Of a stretch of DNA of 64,000 bases, positions 1-15,800 are shown one piece after another (position 1 is the stretch's first letter; the number at the start of each line of letters is the position of its first letter). The DNA is from Cladorhizidae sp. MBARI D1340-BT2. Its lineage: Eukaryota > Porifera > Demospongiae > Poecilosclerida > Cladorhizidae. The translations under genes were made by a program, and so were the position numbers. The stretch lies in the NCBI GenBank assembly GCA_028752905.1, contig JAQNBH010000013.1:41483907-41547906 (forward strand). Reading direction: 5' to 3'. The notes beneath the pieces are model-generated. The model was not told the origin of the DNA. It worked only from the letters and a program-made list of their open reading frames with translations, and ran no database searches.

Positions 1-2175
1 AAACACTTTATGAGCCATCACTTCCCAACAAACACTTCATGCAGCCATCACTTCCTAACAAACACTTCATGCAGCCATCACTTCTAACAAACACTTCATG
101 CAGCCATCACTTCCTAACAAACACTTCATGCAGCCATCACTTCCTAACAAACACTTCATGCAGCCATCACTTCCTAACAAACACTTCATGCAGCCATCAC
201 TTCCGAACAAACACTTCATGAGCCATCACTTCCTAACAAACACTTCATGCAGCCATCACTTCCTAACAAACACTTCATGCAGCCATCACTTCCTAACAAA
301 CACTTCATGCAGCCATCACTTCCTAACAAACACTTCATGCAGCCATCACTTCCTAACAAACACTTCATGCAGCCATCACTTCCTAACAAACACTTCATGC
401 AGCCATCACTTCCCAAGAAACACTTCATGCAGCCATCACTTCCTAACAAACACTTCATGAGCCATCACTTCCTAATAAACACTTCGTGCAGCCATCACTT
501 CCTAACAAACACTTCATTCAGCCATCACTTCCTAACAAACACTTCATTCAGCCATCACTTCCTAACAAACACTTCATGCAGCCATCACTTCTGAACAAAC
601 ACTTCATGCAGCCATCACTTCCTAACAAACACTTCATGCAGCCATCACTTCCTAACAAACACTTCATGCAGCCATCACTTCCTAACAAACACTTCATGAG
701 CCTTCACTTCCCAACAAACACTTCATTCAGACATCACTTCCTAACAACACTTCATGCAGCCATCACTTCCTAACAAACACTTCATGAGCCTTCACTTCCC
801 AACAAACACTTCATGCAGCCATCACTTCCCAACAAACACTTCATGCAGCCATCACTTCCCAACAAACACTTCATGCAGCCATCACTTCCCAACAAACACT
901 TCATGCAGCCATCACTTCCTAACAAACACTTCATGAGCCATCACTTCCTAACAAACACTTCATGCAGCCATCACTTCCTAACAAACACTTCATGCAGCCA
1001 TCACTTCCTAACAAACACTTCATGAGCCATCACTTAATAACAAACACTTCATGCAGCCATCACTTCCTAACAAACACTTCATGCAGCCATCACTTCCTAA
1101 CAAACACTTCATGCAGCCATCACTTCCCAACAAACACTTCATGCAGCCATCACTTCCTAACAAACACTTCATGAGCCATCACTTCCTAACAAACACTTCA
1201 TGCAGCCATCACTTCCTAACAAACACTTCATGCAGCCATCACTTCCTAACAAACACTTCATGCAGCCATCACTTCCTAACAAACACTTCATTCAGCCATC
1301 ACTTCCTAACAAACACTTCATGCAGCCATCACTTCCTGATAAACACTTCATTCAGCCATCACTTCCTAACAAACACTTCATGCAGCCATCACTTCCTAAC
1401 AAACACTTCATGAGCCATCACTTCCCAACAAACACTTCATGCAGCCATCACTTCCCAACAAACACTTCATGCGCAGCCATCACTTCCCAACAAACACTTC
1501 ATGCAGCCATCACTTCCTAACAAACACTTCATGCAGCCATCACTTCCTAACAAACACTTCATGCAGCCATCACTTCCCAACAAACACTTCATGCAGCCAT
1601 CACTTCCTAACAAACACTTCATGAGCCATCACTTCCTAACAAACACTTCATGCAGCCATCACTTCCTAACAAACACTTCATGCAGCCATAACTTCCTAAC
1701 AAACAGTTCATGCAGCCATCACTTCTTAACAAACACTTCATTCAGCCATCACTTCCTAACAAACACTTCATGCAGCCATCACTTCCTGATAAACACTTCA
1801 TTCAGCCATCACTTCCTAACAAACACTTCATGCAGCCATCACTTCCTAACAAACACTTCATGCAGCCATCACTTCCTAACAAACACTTCATGAGCCATCA
1901 CTTCCTAACAAACACTTCATGCAGCCATCACTTCCTAACAAACACTTCATGAGCCATCACTTCCTAACAAACACTTCATGCAGCCATCACTTCCTAACAA
2001 ACACTTCATGAGCCATCACTTCCTAACAAACACTTCATGAGCCATCACTTCCTAACAAACACTTCATGCAGCCATCACTTCCTAACAAACACTTCATGAG
2101 CCATCACTTCCTAACAAACACTTCATGCAGCCATCACTTCCTAACAAACATTTTATGCAGCCATCACTTCCTAAC
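1..2175. repeat. 2,175-bp higher-order satellite unit
   Basis: One full higher-order unit. The same order of variant monomers returns exactly 2,175 bp later at the start of the next unit (marker: catttta followed by ctttatgagcc, at 2,148-2,190). The whole unit matches 7,356-9,530 at a constant offset of 7,355, including its rare ctaacaacac, catgcgcagcc, cataacttc and cagttcatg variants. The copy starting at 2,176 follows it for about 770 bp and then switches to a different monomer order. Confidence 0.85.
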
Positions 2176-5100
2176 AAACACTTTATGAGCCATCACTTCC
2201 CAACAAACACTTCATGCAGCCATCACTTCCTAACAAACACTTCATGCAGCCATCACTGCTAACAAACACTTCATGCAGCCATCACTTCCTAACAAACACT
2301 TCATGCAGCCATCACTTCCTAACAAACACTTCATGCAGCCATCACTTCCTAACAAACACTTCATGCAGCCATCACTTCCGAACAAACACTTCATGAGCCA
2401 TCACTTCCTAACAAACACTTCATGCAGCCATCACTTCCTAACAAACACTTCATGCAGCCATCACTTCCTAACAAACACTTCATGCAGCCATCACTTCCTA
2501 ACAAACACTTCATGCAGCCATCACTTCCTAACAAACACTTCATGCAGCCATCACTTCCTAACAAACACTTCATGCAGCCATCACTTCCCAAGAAACACTT
2601 CATGCAGCCATCACTTCCTAACAAACACTTCATGAGCCATCACTTCCTAATAAACACTTCGTGCAGCCATCACTTCCTAACAAACACTTCATTCAGCCAT
2701 CACTTCCTAACAAACACTTCATTCAGCCATCACTTCCTAACAAACACTTCATGCAGCCATCACTTCTGAACAAACACTTCATGCAGCCATCACTTCCTAA
2801 CAAACACTTCATGCAGCCATCACTTCCTAACAAACACTTCATGCAGCCATCACTTCCTAACAAACACTTCATGAGCCTTCACTTCCCAACAAACACTTCA
2901 TTCAGACATCACTTCCTAACAACACTTCATGCAGCCATCACTTCCTAACAAACACTTCATGAGCCTTCACTTCCCAACAAACACTTCATGCAGCCATCAC
3001 TTCCCAACAAACACTTCATGCAGCCATCACTTCCTAACAAACACTTCATGAGCCATCACTTAATAACAAACACTTCATGCAGCCATCACTTCCTAACAAA
3101 CACTTCATGCAGCCATCACTTCCCAAGAAACACTTCATGCAGCCATCACTTCCTAACAAACACTTCATGAGCCATCACTTCCTAATAAACACTTCGTGCA
3201 GCCATCACTTCCTAACAAACACTTCATTCAGCCATCACTTCCTAACAAACACTTCATTCAGCCATCACTTCCTAACAAACACTTCATGCAGCCATCACTT
3301 CCTAACAAACACTTCATTCAGCCATCACTTCCAAACAAACACTTCATGCAGCCATCACTTCCTGATAAACACTTCATTCAGCCATCACTTCCTAACAAAC
3401 ACTTCATGCAGCCATCACTTCCTAACAAACACTTCATGAGCCATCACTTCCCAACAAACACTTCATGCAGCCATCACTTCCCAACAAACACTTCATGCAG
3501 CCATCACTTCCCAACAAACACTTCATGCGCAGCCATCACTTCCCAACAAACACTTCATGCAGCCATCACTTCCTAACAAACACTTCATGCAGCCATCACT
3601 TCCTAACAAACACTTCATGCAGCCATCACTTCCCAACAAACACTTCATGCAGCCATCACTTCCTAACAAACACTTCATGAGCCATCACTTCCTAACAAAC
3701 ACTTCATGCAGCCATCACTTTCTAACAAACACTTCATGCAGCCATCACTTCCCAAGAAACACTTCATGCAGCCATCACTTCCTAACAAACACTTCATGAG
3801 CCATCACTTCCTAATAAACACTTCATGCAGCCATCACTTCCTAACAAACACTTCATTCAGCCATCACTTCCTAACAAACACTTCATTCAGCCATCACTTC
3901 CTAACAAACACTTCATGCAGCCATCACTTCCTAACAAACACTTCATGCAGCCATCACTTCCTAACAAACACTTCATGCAGCCATCACTTCCTAACAAACA
4001 CTTCATGAGCCATCACTTAATAACAAACACTTCATGCAGCCATCACTTCCTAACAAACACTTCATGATCCATCACTTCCTAACAAACAGTTCATGCAGCC
4101 ATCACTTCCTAACAAACACTTCATGCAGCCATCACTTCCTAACAAGCACTTCATGCAGCCATCACTTCCTAACAAGCACTTCATGCAGCCATAACTTCCT
4201 AACAAACACTTCATGCAGCCATCACTTCCTAACAAACATTTTATGCAGCCATCACTTCCTAACAAACACTTTATGAGCCATCACTTCCCAACAAACACTT
4301 CATGCAGCCATCACTTCCTAACAAACACTTCATGCAGCCATCACTTCTAACAAACACTTCATGCAGCCATCACTTCCTAACAAACACTTCATGCAGCCAT
4401 CACTTCCTAACAAACACTTCATGCAGCCATCACTTCCTAACAAACACTTCATGCAGCCATCACTTCCTAACAAACACTTCATGAGCCATCACTTCCTAAC
4501 AAACACTTCATGCAGCCATCACTTTCTAACAAACACTTCATGCAGCCATCACTTCCCAAGAAACACTTCATGCAGCCATCACTCCCTAACAAACACTTCA
4601 TGAGCCATCACTTCCTAATAAACACTTCATGCAGCCATCACTTCCTAACAAACACTTCATTCAGCCATCACTTCCTAACAAACACTTCATTCAGCCATCA
4701 CTTCCTAACAAACACTTCATGCAGCCATCACTTCCTAACAAACACTTCATGAGCCATCACTTCCTAACAAACACTTCATGCAGCCATCACTTCCTAACAA
4801 ACACTTCATGCAGCCATCACTTCCTAACAAACACTTCAAGCAGCCATCACTTCCTAACAAACACTTCATGCAGCCATCACTTCCTAACAAACACTTCATG
4901 CAGCCATCACTTCCTAACAAACACTTCATGCAGCCATCACTTCCTAACAAACACTTCATGCAGCCATCACTTCCTTACAAACACTTCATGCAGCCATCAT
5001 GTCTTAACAAACACTTCATGCAGCCATCACTTCCTAACAAACACTTCATGCAGCCATCACTTCCTAACAAACACTTCTGCAGCCATCACTTCATAACAAA

Positions 5101-7355
5101 CACTTCATAGCCATCACTTCCTAACAAACACTTCATGCAGCCATCACTTCCCAACAAACACTTCATGCAGCCATCACTTCCTAACAAACACTTCATGCAG
5201 CCATCACTTCCCAACAAACACTTCATGCAGCCATCACTTCCTAACAAACACTTCATGCAGCCATCACTTCCTAACAAACACTTCATGCAGCCATCACTTC
5301 CTAACAAACACTTCATGAGCCATCACTTCCTAACAAACACTTCATGCAGCCATCACTTCCTAACAAACACTTCATGAGCCATCACTTCCTAACAAACACT
5401 TCATGCAGCCATCACTTCCTAACAAACACTTCATGAGCCATCACTTCCTAACAAACACTTCATGAGCCATCACTTCCTAACAAACACTTCATGCAGCCAT
5501 CACTTCCTAACAAACACTTCATGAGCCATCACTTCCTAACAAACACTTCATGCAGCCATCACTTCCTAACAAACATTTTATGCAGCCATCACTTCCTAAC
5601 AAACACTTTATGAGCCATCACTTCCCAACAAACACTTCATGCAGCCATCACTTCCTAACAAACACTTCATGCAGCCATCACTTCTAACAAACACTTCATG
5701 CAGCCATCACTTCCTAACAAACACTTCATGCAGCCATCACTTCCTAACAAACACTTCATGCAGCCATCACTTCCTAACAAACACTTCATGCAGCCATCAC
5801 TTCCCAACAAACACTTCATGAGCCATCACTTCCTAACAAACACTTCATGCAGCCATCACTTCCTAACAAACACTTCATGCAGCCATCACTTCCTAACAAA
5901 CACTTCATGCAGCCATCACTTCCTAACAAACACTTCATGCAGCCATCACTTCCTAACAAACACTTCATGCAGCCATCACTTCCTAACAAACACTTCATGC
6001 AGCCATCACTTCCCAAGAAACACTTCATGCAGCCATCACTTCCTAACAAACACTTCATGAGCCATCACTTCCTAATAAACACTTCGTGCAGCCATCACTT
6101 CCTAACAAACACTTCATTCAGCCATCACTTCCTAACAAACACTTCATTCAGCCATCACTTCCTAACAAACACTTCATTCAGCCATCACTTCCTAACAAAC
6201 ACTTCATGCAGCCATCACTTCTGAACAAACACTTCATGCAGCCATCACTTCCTAACAAACACTTCATGCAGCCATCACTTCCTAACAAACACTTCATGCA
6301 GCCATCACTTCCTAACAAACACTTCATGAGCCTTCACTTCCCAACAAACACTTCATTCAGACATCACTTCCTAACAACACTTCATGCAGCCATCACTTCC
6401 TAACAAACACTTCATGAGCCTTCACTTCCCAACAAACACTTCATGCAGCCATCACTTCCCAACAAACACTTCATGCAGCCATCACTTCCCAACAAACACT
6501 TCATGCAGCCATCACTTCCCAACAAACACTTCATGCAGCCATCACTTCCTAACAAACACTTCATGAGCCATCACTTCCTAACAAACACTTCATGCAGCCA
6601 TCACTTCCTAACAAACACTTCATGCAGCCATCACTTCCTAACAAACACTTCATGAGCCATCACTTAATAACAAACACTTCATGCAGCCATCACTTCCTAA
6701 CAAACACTTCATGCAGCCATCACTTCCCAACAAACACTTCATGCAGCCATCACTTCCCAACAAACACTTCATGCAGCCATCACTTCCTAACAAACACTTC
6801 ATGAGCCATCACTTCCTAACAAACACTTCATGCAGCCATCACTTCCTAACAAACACTTCATGCAGCCATAACTTCCTAACAAACAGTTCATGCAGCCATC
6901 ACTTCTTAACAAACACTTCATTCAGCCATCACTTCCTAACAAACACTTCATGCAGCCATCACTTCCTGATAAACACTTCATTCAGCCATCACTTCCTAAC
7001 AAACACTTCATGCAGCCATCACTTCCTAACAAACACTTCATGCAGCCATCACTTCCTAACAAACACTTCATGAGCCATCACTTCCTAACAAACACTTCAT
7101 GCAGCCATCACTTCCTAACAAACACTTCATGAGCCATCACTTCCTAACAAACACTTCATGCAGCCATCACTTCCTAACAAACACTTCATGAGCCATCACT
7201 TCCTAACAAACACTTCATGAGCCATCACTTCCTAACAAACACTTCATGCAGCCATCACTTCCTAACAAACACTTCATGAGCCATCACTTCCTAACAAACA
7301 CTTCATGCAGCCATCACTTCCTAACAAACATTTTATGCAGCCATCACTTCCTAAC

Positions 7356-9530
7356 AAACACTTTATGAGCCATCACTTCCCAACAAACACTTCATGCAGC
7401 CATCACTTCCTAACAAACACTTCATGCAGCCATCACTTCTAACAAACACTTCATGCAGCCATCACTTCCTAACAAACACTTCATGCAGCCATCACTTCCT
7501 AACAAACACTTCATGCAGCCATCACTTCCTAACAAACACTTCATGCAGCCATCACTTCCGAACAAACACTTCATGAGCCATCACTTCCTAACAAACACTT
7601 CATGCAGCCATCACTTCCTAACAAACACTTCATGCAGCCATCACTTCCTAACAAACACTTCATGCAGCCATCACTTCCTAACAAACACTTCATGCAGCCA
7701 TCACTTCCTAACAAACACTTCATGCAGCCATCACTTCCTAACAAACACTTCATGCAGCCATCACTTCCCAAGAAACACTTCATGCAGCCATCACTTCCTA
7801 ACAAACACTTCATGAGCCATCACTTCCTAATAAACACTTCGTGCAGCCATCACTTCCTAACAAACACTTCATTCAGCCATCACTTCCTAACAAACACTTC
7901 ATTCAGCCATCACTTCCTAACAAACACTTCATGCAGCCATCACTTCTGAACAAACACTTCATGCAGCCATCACTTCCTAACAAACACTTCATGCAGCCAT
8001 CACTTCCTAACAAACACTTCATGCAGCCATCACTTCCTAACAAACACTTCATGAGCCTTCACTTCCCAACAAACACTTCATTCAGACATCACTTCCTAAC
8101 AACACTTCATGCAGCCATCACTTCCTAACAAACACTTCATGAGCCTTCACTTCCCAACAAACACTTCATGCAGCCATCACTTCCCAACAAACACTTCATG
8201 CAGCCATCACTTCCCAACAAACACTTCATGCAGCCATCACTTCCCAACAAACACTTCATGCAGCCATCACTTCCTAACAAACACTTCATGAGCCATCACT
8301 TCCTAACAAACACTTCATGCAGCCATCACTTCCTAACAAACACTTCATGCAGCCATCACTTCCTAACAAACACTTCATGAGCCATCACTTAATAACAAAC
8401 ACTTCATGCAGCCATCACTTCCTAACAAACACTTCATGCAGCCATCACTTCCTAACAAACACTTCATGCAGCCATCACTTCCCAACAAACACTTCATGCA
8501 GCCATCACTTCCTAACAAACACTTCATGAGCCATCACTTCCTAACAAACACTTCATGCAGCCATCACTTCCTAACAAACACTTCATGCAGCCATCACTTC
8601 CTAACAAACACTTCATGCAGCCATCACTTCCTAACAAACACTTCATTCAGCCATCACTTCCTAACAAACACTTCATGCAGCCATCACTTCCTGATAAACA
8701 CTTCATTCAGCCATCACTTCCTAACAAACACTTCATGCAGCCATCACTTCCTAACAAACACTTCATGAGCCATCACTTCCCAACAAACACTTCATGCAGC
8801 CATCACTTCCCAACAAACACTTCATGCGCAGCCATCACTTCCCAACAAACACTTCATGCAGCCATCACTTCCTAACAAACACTTCATGCAGCCATCACTT
8901 CCTAACAAACACTTCATGCAGCCATCACTTCCCAACAAACACTTCATGCAGCCATCACTTCCTAACAAACACTTCATGAGCCATCACTTCCTAACAAACA
9001 CTTCATGCAGCCATCACTTCCTAACAAACACTTCATGCAGCCATAACTTCCTAACAAACAGTTCATGCAGCCATCACTTCTTAACAAACACTTCATTCAG
9101 CCATCACTTCCTAACAAACACTTCATGCAGCCATCACTTCCTGATAAACACTTCATTCAGCCATCACTTCCTAACAAACACTTCATGCAGCCATCACTTC
9201 CTAACAAACACTTCATGCAGCCATCACTTCCTAACAAACACTTCATGAGCCATCACTTCCTAACAAACACTTCATGCAGCCATCACTTCCTAACAAACAC
9301 TTCATGAGCCATCACTTCCTAACAAACACTTCATGCAGCCATCACTTCCTAACAAACACTTCATGAGCCATCACTTCCTAACAAACACTTCATGAGCCAT
9401 CACTTCCTAACAAACACTTCATGCAGCCATCACTTCCTAACAAACACTTCATGAGCCATCACTTCCTAACAAACACTTCATGCAGCCATCACTTCCTAAC
9501 AAACATTTTATGCAGCCATCACTTCCTAAC
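7356..9530. repeat. 2,175-bp higher-order satellite unit, second full copy
   Basis: Matches 1-2,175 variant by variant at an offset of 7,355. The following unit (from 9,531) repeats it at an offset of 2,175 up to about 11,154 and then diverges into a different monomer order. Exact preservation of rare variants over 2 kb shows that the amplification unit was the whole 2,175-bp string rather than the 30-mer. Confidence 0.85.
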
Positions 9531-11639
9531 AAACACTTTATGAGCCATCACTTCCCAACAAACACTTCATGCAGCCATCACTTCCTAACAAACACTTCAT
9601 GCAGCCATCACTTCTAACAAACACTTCATGCAGCCATCACTTCCTAACAAACACTTCATGCAGCCATCACTTCCTAACAAACACTTCATGCAGCCATCAC
9701 TTCCTAACAAACACTTCATGCAGCCATCACTTCCGAACAAACACTTCATGAGCCATCACTTCCTAACAAACACTTCATGCAGCCATCACTTCCTAACAAA
9801 CACTTCATGCAGCCATCACTTCCTAACAAACACTTCATGCAGCCATCACTTCCTAACAAACACTTCATGCAGCCATCACTTCCTAACAAACACTTCATGC
9901 AGCCATCACTTCCTAACAAACACTTCATGCAGCCATCACTTCCCAAGAAACACTTCATGCAGCCATCACTTCCTAACAAACACTTCATGAGCCATCACTT
10001 CCTAATAAACACTTCGTGCAGCCATCACTTCCTAACAAACACTTCATTCAGCCATCACTTCCTAACAAACACTTCATTCAGCCATCACTTCCTAACAAAC
10101 ACTTCATGCAGCCATCACTTCTGAACAAACACTTCATGCAGCCATCACTTCCTAACAAACACTTCATGCAGCCATCACTTCCTAACAAACACTTCATGCA
10201 GCCATCACTTCCTAACAAACACTTCATGAGCCTTCACTTCCCAACAAACACTTCATTCAGACATCACTTCCTAACAACACTTCATGCAGCCATCACTTCC
10301 TAACAAACACTTCATGAGCCTTCACTTCCCAACAAACACTTCATGCAGCCATCACTTCCCAACAAACACTTCATGCAGCCATCACTTCCCAACAAACACT
10401 TCATGCAGCCATCACTTCCCAACAAACACTTCATGCAGCCATCACTTCCTAACAAACACTTCATGAGCCATCACTTCCTAACAAACACTTCATGCAGCCA
10501 TCACTTCCTAACAAACACTTCATGCAGCCATCACTTCCTAACAAACACTTCATGAGCCATCACTTAATAACAAACACTTCATGCAGCCATCACTTCCTAA
10601 CAAACACTTCATGCAGCCATCACTTCCTAACAAACACTTCATGCAGCCATCACTTCCCAACAAACACTTCATGCAGCCATCACTTCCTAACAAACACTTC
10701 ATGAGCCATCACTTCCTAACAAACACTTCATGCAGCCATCACTTCCTAACAAACACTTCATGCAGCCATCACTTCCTAACAAACACTTCATGCAGCCATC
10801 ACTTCCTAACAAACACTTCATTCAGCCATCACTTCCTAACAAACACTTCATGCAGCCATCACTTCCTGATAAACACTTCATTCAGCCATCACTTCCTAAC
10901 AAACACTTCATGCAGCCATCACTTCCTAACAAACACTTCATGAGCCATCACTTCCCAACAAACACTTCATGCAGCCATCACTTCCCAACAAACACTTCAT
11001 GCGCAGCCATCACTTCCCAACAAACACTTCATGCAGCCATCACTTCCTAACAAACACTTCATGCAGCCATCACTTCCTAACAAACACTTCATGCAGCCAT
11101 CACTTCCCAACAAACACTTCATGCAGCCATCACTTCCTAACAAACACTTCATGAGCCATCACTTCCTAACAAACACTTCATGCAGCCATCACTTTCTAAC
11201 AAACACTTCATGCAGCCATCACTTCCCAAGAAACACTTCATGCAGCCATCACTTCCTAACAAACACTTCATGAGCCATCACTTCCTAATAAACACTTCAT
11301 GCAGCCATCACTTCCTAAAAAATACTTCATTCAGCCATCACTTCCTAACAAACACTTCATTCAGCCATCACTTCCTAACAAACACTTCATGCAGCCATCA
11401 CTTCCTAACAAACACTTCATGCAGCCATCACTTCCTAACAAACACTTCATGCAGCCATCACTTCCTAACAAACACTTCATGAGCCATCACTTAATAACAA
11501 ACACTTCATGCAGCCATCACTTCCTAACAAACACTTCATGATCCATCACTTCCTAACAAACAGTTCATGCAGCCATCACTTCCGAACAAACACTTCATGC
11601 AGCCATCACTTCCTAACAAACACTTCTAGCAACCATCAC

Positions 11640-12814
11640 TTCCTAACAAACACTTCATGCAGCCATCACTTCCTAACAAGCACTTCATGCAGCCATAACT
11701 TCCTAACAAACACTTCATGCAGCCATCACTTCCTAATAAACACTTCATGCAGCCATCACTTCCTAACAAACACTTCATGCAGCCATCACTTCCTAACAAA
11801 CACTTTATGCAGCCATCACTTCCTAACAAACACTTCATGCAGCCATCACTTCCTAACAAACACTTCATGCAGCCATCACTTCCTAACAAACACTTCATGC
11901 AGCCATCACTTCCTAACAAACACTTTATGCAGCCATCACTTCCTAACAAACACTTCATGCAGCCATCACTTCCTAACAAACACTTCATGCAGCCATCACT
12001 TCCTAACAAACACCTCATGCAGCCATCACTTCCTAACAAACACTTCATGCAGCCATCACTTCCTAACAAACACTTCATGCAGCCATCACTTCCTAACAAA
12101 CACTTCATGCAGCCATCACTTCCTAACAAACACTTCATGCAGCCATCACTTCCTAACAAACACTTCATGAGCCATCACTTCCTAACAAACACTTCATGCA
12201 GCCATCACTTCCTAACAAACACTTCATGCAGCCATCACTTCCTAACAAACACTTCATGCAGCCATCACTTCCCAACAAACACTTCATGCAGCCATCACTT
12301 CCCAACAAACACTTCATGTAGCCATCACTTCCTAACAAACACTTCATGCAGCCATCACTTCCTAACAAACACTTCATGCAGCCATCACTTCCTAACAAAC
12401 ACTTCATGCAGCCATCACTTCCTAACAAACACTTCATGCAGCCATCACTTCCTAACAAACACTTCATGCAGCCATCACTTCCTAACAAACACTTCATGCA
12501 GCCATCACTTCCTAACAAACACTTCATGCAGCCATCACTTCCTAACAAACACTTCATGCAGCCATCACTTCCTAACAAACACTTCATGCAGCCATCACTT
12601 CCTAACAAACACTTCATGCAGCCATCACTTCCTAACAAACACTTCATGCAGCCATCACTTCCTAACAAACACTTCATGCAGCCATCACTTCCTAACAAAC
12701 ACTTCATGCAGCCATCATGTCTTAACAAACACTTCATGCAGCCATCACTTCCTAACAAACACTTCATGCAGCCATCACTTCCTAACAAACACTTCTGCAG
12801 CCATCACTTCATAA
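11640..12814. repeat. Long homogeneous run of 30-bp monomers
   Basis: Nearly every monomer here is exactly 30 bp, with a single 29-bp form at 12,168, so one frame stays open for 365 codons (11,717-12,814, plus strand) and overlapping minus-strand frames stay open for 180-207 codons. The decapeptide MQPSLPNKHF simply repeats. Copies of this run lie at 25,200-26,374 and, shorter, at 27,992-28,880, 34,616-35,339, 39,958-40,650 and 53,499-53,981. Codon use is fixed by the repeat, so I read the open frame as a by-product of monomer length, not a gene. Confidence 0.75.
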
Positions 12815-15800
12815 CAAACACTTCATAGCCATCACTTCCTAACAAACACTTCATGCAGCCATCACTTCCCAACAAACACTTCATGCAGCCATCACTTCCT
12901 AACAAACACTTCATGCAGCCATCACTTCCCAACAAACACTTCATGCAGCCATCACTTCCTAACAAACACTTCATGCAGCCATCACTTCCTAACAAACACT
13001 TCATGCAGCCATCACTTCCTAACAAACACTTCATGAGCCATCACTTCCTAACAAACACTTCATGCAGCCATCACTTCCTAACAAACACTTCATGAGCCAT
13101 CACTTCCTAACAAACACTTCATGCAGCCATCACTTCCTAACAAACACTTCATGAGCCATCACTTCCTAACAAACACTTCATGAGCCATCACTTCCTAACA
13201 AACACTTCATGCAGCCATCACTTCCTAACAAACACTTCATGAGCCATCACTTCCTAACAAACACTTCATGCAGCCATCACTTCCTAACAAACACTTCATG
13301 CAGCCATCACTTCCTAACAAACATTTTATGCAGCCATCACTTCCTAACAAACACTTTATGAGCCATCACTTCCCAACAAACACTTCATGCAGCCATCACT
13401 TCCTAACAAACACTTCATGCAGCCATCACTTCTAACAAACACTTCATGCAGCCATCACTTCCTAACAAACACTTCATGCAGCCATCACTTCCTAACAAAC
13501 ACTTCATGCAGCCATCACTTCCTAACAAACACTTCATGCAGCCATCACTTCCCAACAAACACTTCATGCAGCCATCACTTCCTAACTAACACTTCATGAG
13601 CCATCACTTCCTAACAAACACTTCATGCAGCCATCACTTCCTAACAAACACTTCATGCAGCCATCACTTCCCAACAAACACTTCATGCAGCCATCACTTC
13701 CTAACAAACACTTCATGAGCCATCACTTCCTAACAAACACTTCATGCAGCCATCACTTCCTAACAAACACTTCATGCAGCCATCACTTCCTAACAAACAC
13801 TTCATGAGCCATCACTTAATAACAAACACTTCATGCAGCCATCACTTCCTAACAAACACTTCATGCAGCCATCACTTCCTAACAAACACTTCATGCAGCC
13901 ATCACTTCCCAACAAACACTTCATGCAGCCATCACTTCCTAACAAACACTTCATGAGCCATCACTTCCTAACAAACACTTCATGCAGCCATCACTTCCTA
14001 ACAAACACTTCATGCAGCCATCACTTCCTAACAAACACTTCATGCAGCCATCACTTCCTAACAAACACTTCATTCAGCCATCACTTCCAAACAAACACTT
14101 CATGCAGCCATCACTTCCAGATAAACACTTCATTCAGCCATCACTTCCTAACAAACACTTCATGCAGCCATCACTTCCTAACAAACACTTCATGAGCCAT
14201 CACTTCCCAACAAACACTTCATGCAGCCATCACTTCCCAACAAACACTTCATGCAGCCATCACTTCCCAACAAACACTTCATGCGCAGCCATCACTTCCC
14301 AACAAACACTTCATGCAGCCATCACTTCCTAACAAACACTTCATGCAGCCATCACTTCCTAACAAACACTTCATGCAGCCATCACTTCCCAACAAACACT
14401 TCATGCAGCCATCACTTCCTAACAAACACTTCTAGCAACCATCACTTCCTAACAAACACTTCATGCAGCCATCACTTCCTAACAAGCACTTCATGCAGCC
14501 ATAACTTCCTAACAAACACTTCATGCAGCCATCACTTCCTAATAAACACTTCATGCAGCCATCACTTCCTAACAAACACTTCATGCAGCCATCACTTCCT
14601 AACAAACACTTTATGCAGCCATCACTTCCTAACAAACACTTCATGCAGCCATCACTTCCTAACAAACACTTCATGTAGCCATCACTTCCTAACAAACACT
14701 TCATGCAGCCATCACTTCCTAACAAACACTTTATGCAGCCATCACTTCCTAACAAACACTTCATGCAGCCATCACTTCCTAACAAACACTTCATGCAGCC
14801 ATCACTTCCTAACAAACTCCTCATGCAGCCATCACTTCCTAACAAACACTTCATGCAGCCATCACTTCCTAACAAACACTTCATGCAGCCATCACTTCCT
14901 AACAAACACTTCATGCAGCCATCACTTCCTAACAAACACTTCATGCAGCCATCACTTCCTAACAAACACTTCATGAGCCATCACTTCCTAACAAACACTT
15001 CATGCAGCCATCACTTCCTAACAAACACTTCATGCAGCCATCACTTCCTAACAAACACTTCATGCAGCCATCACTTCCCAACAAACACTTCATGTAGCCA
15101 TCACTTCCTAATAAACACTTCATGCAGCCATCACTTCCTAACAAACACTTCATGCAGCCATCACTTCCTAACAAACACTTCATGCAGCCATCACTTCCTA
15201 ACAAACACTTCATGCAGCCATCACTTCCTAACAAGCACTTCATGCAGCCATAACTTCCTAACAAACACTTCATGCAGCCATCACTTCCTAACAAACACTT
15301 CATGCAGCCATCACTTCCTAACAAACACTTCATGCAGCCATCACTTCCTAACAAACACTTCATGCAGCCATCACTTCCTAACAAACACTTCATGCAGCCA
15401 TCACTTCCTAACAAACACTTCATGCAGCCATCACTTCCTAACAAACACTTCATGCAGCCATCACTTCCTAACAAACACTTCATGCAGCCATCATGTCTTA
15501 ACAAACACTTCATGCAGCATCACTTCCTAACAAACACTTCATGCAGCCATCACTTCCTAACAAACACTTCTGCAGCCATCACTTCATAACAAACACTTCA
15601 TAGCCATCACTTCCTAACAAACACTTCATGCAGCCATCACTTCCCAACAAACACTTCATGCAGCCATCACTTCCTAACAAACACTTCATGCAGCCATCAC
15701 TTCCCAACAAACACTTCATGCAGCCATCACTTCCTAACAAACACTTCATGCAGCCATCACTTCCTAACAAACACTTCATGCAGCCATCACTTCCTAACAA

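Noticed and set aside
11626..12168. Cysteine-rich minus-strand protein (MKCLLGSDGC repeats)
   Set aside because: Antisense reading of the same satellite; same reason.
11717..12814. 365-residue repeat protein (MQPSLPNKHF decapeptide)
   Set aside because: The frame is open only because the monomer is 30 bp; it breaks at each 29-mer, other frames are equally open, and there is no promoter, splice or codon signal.
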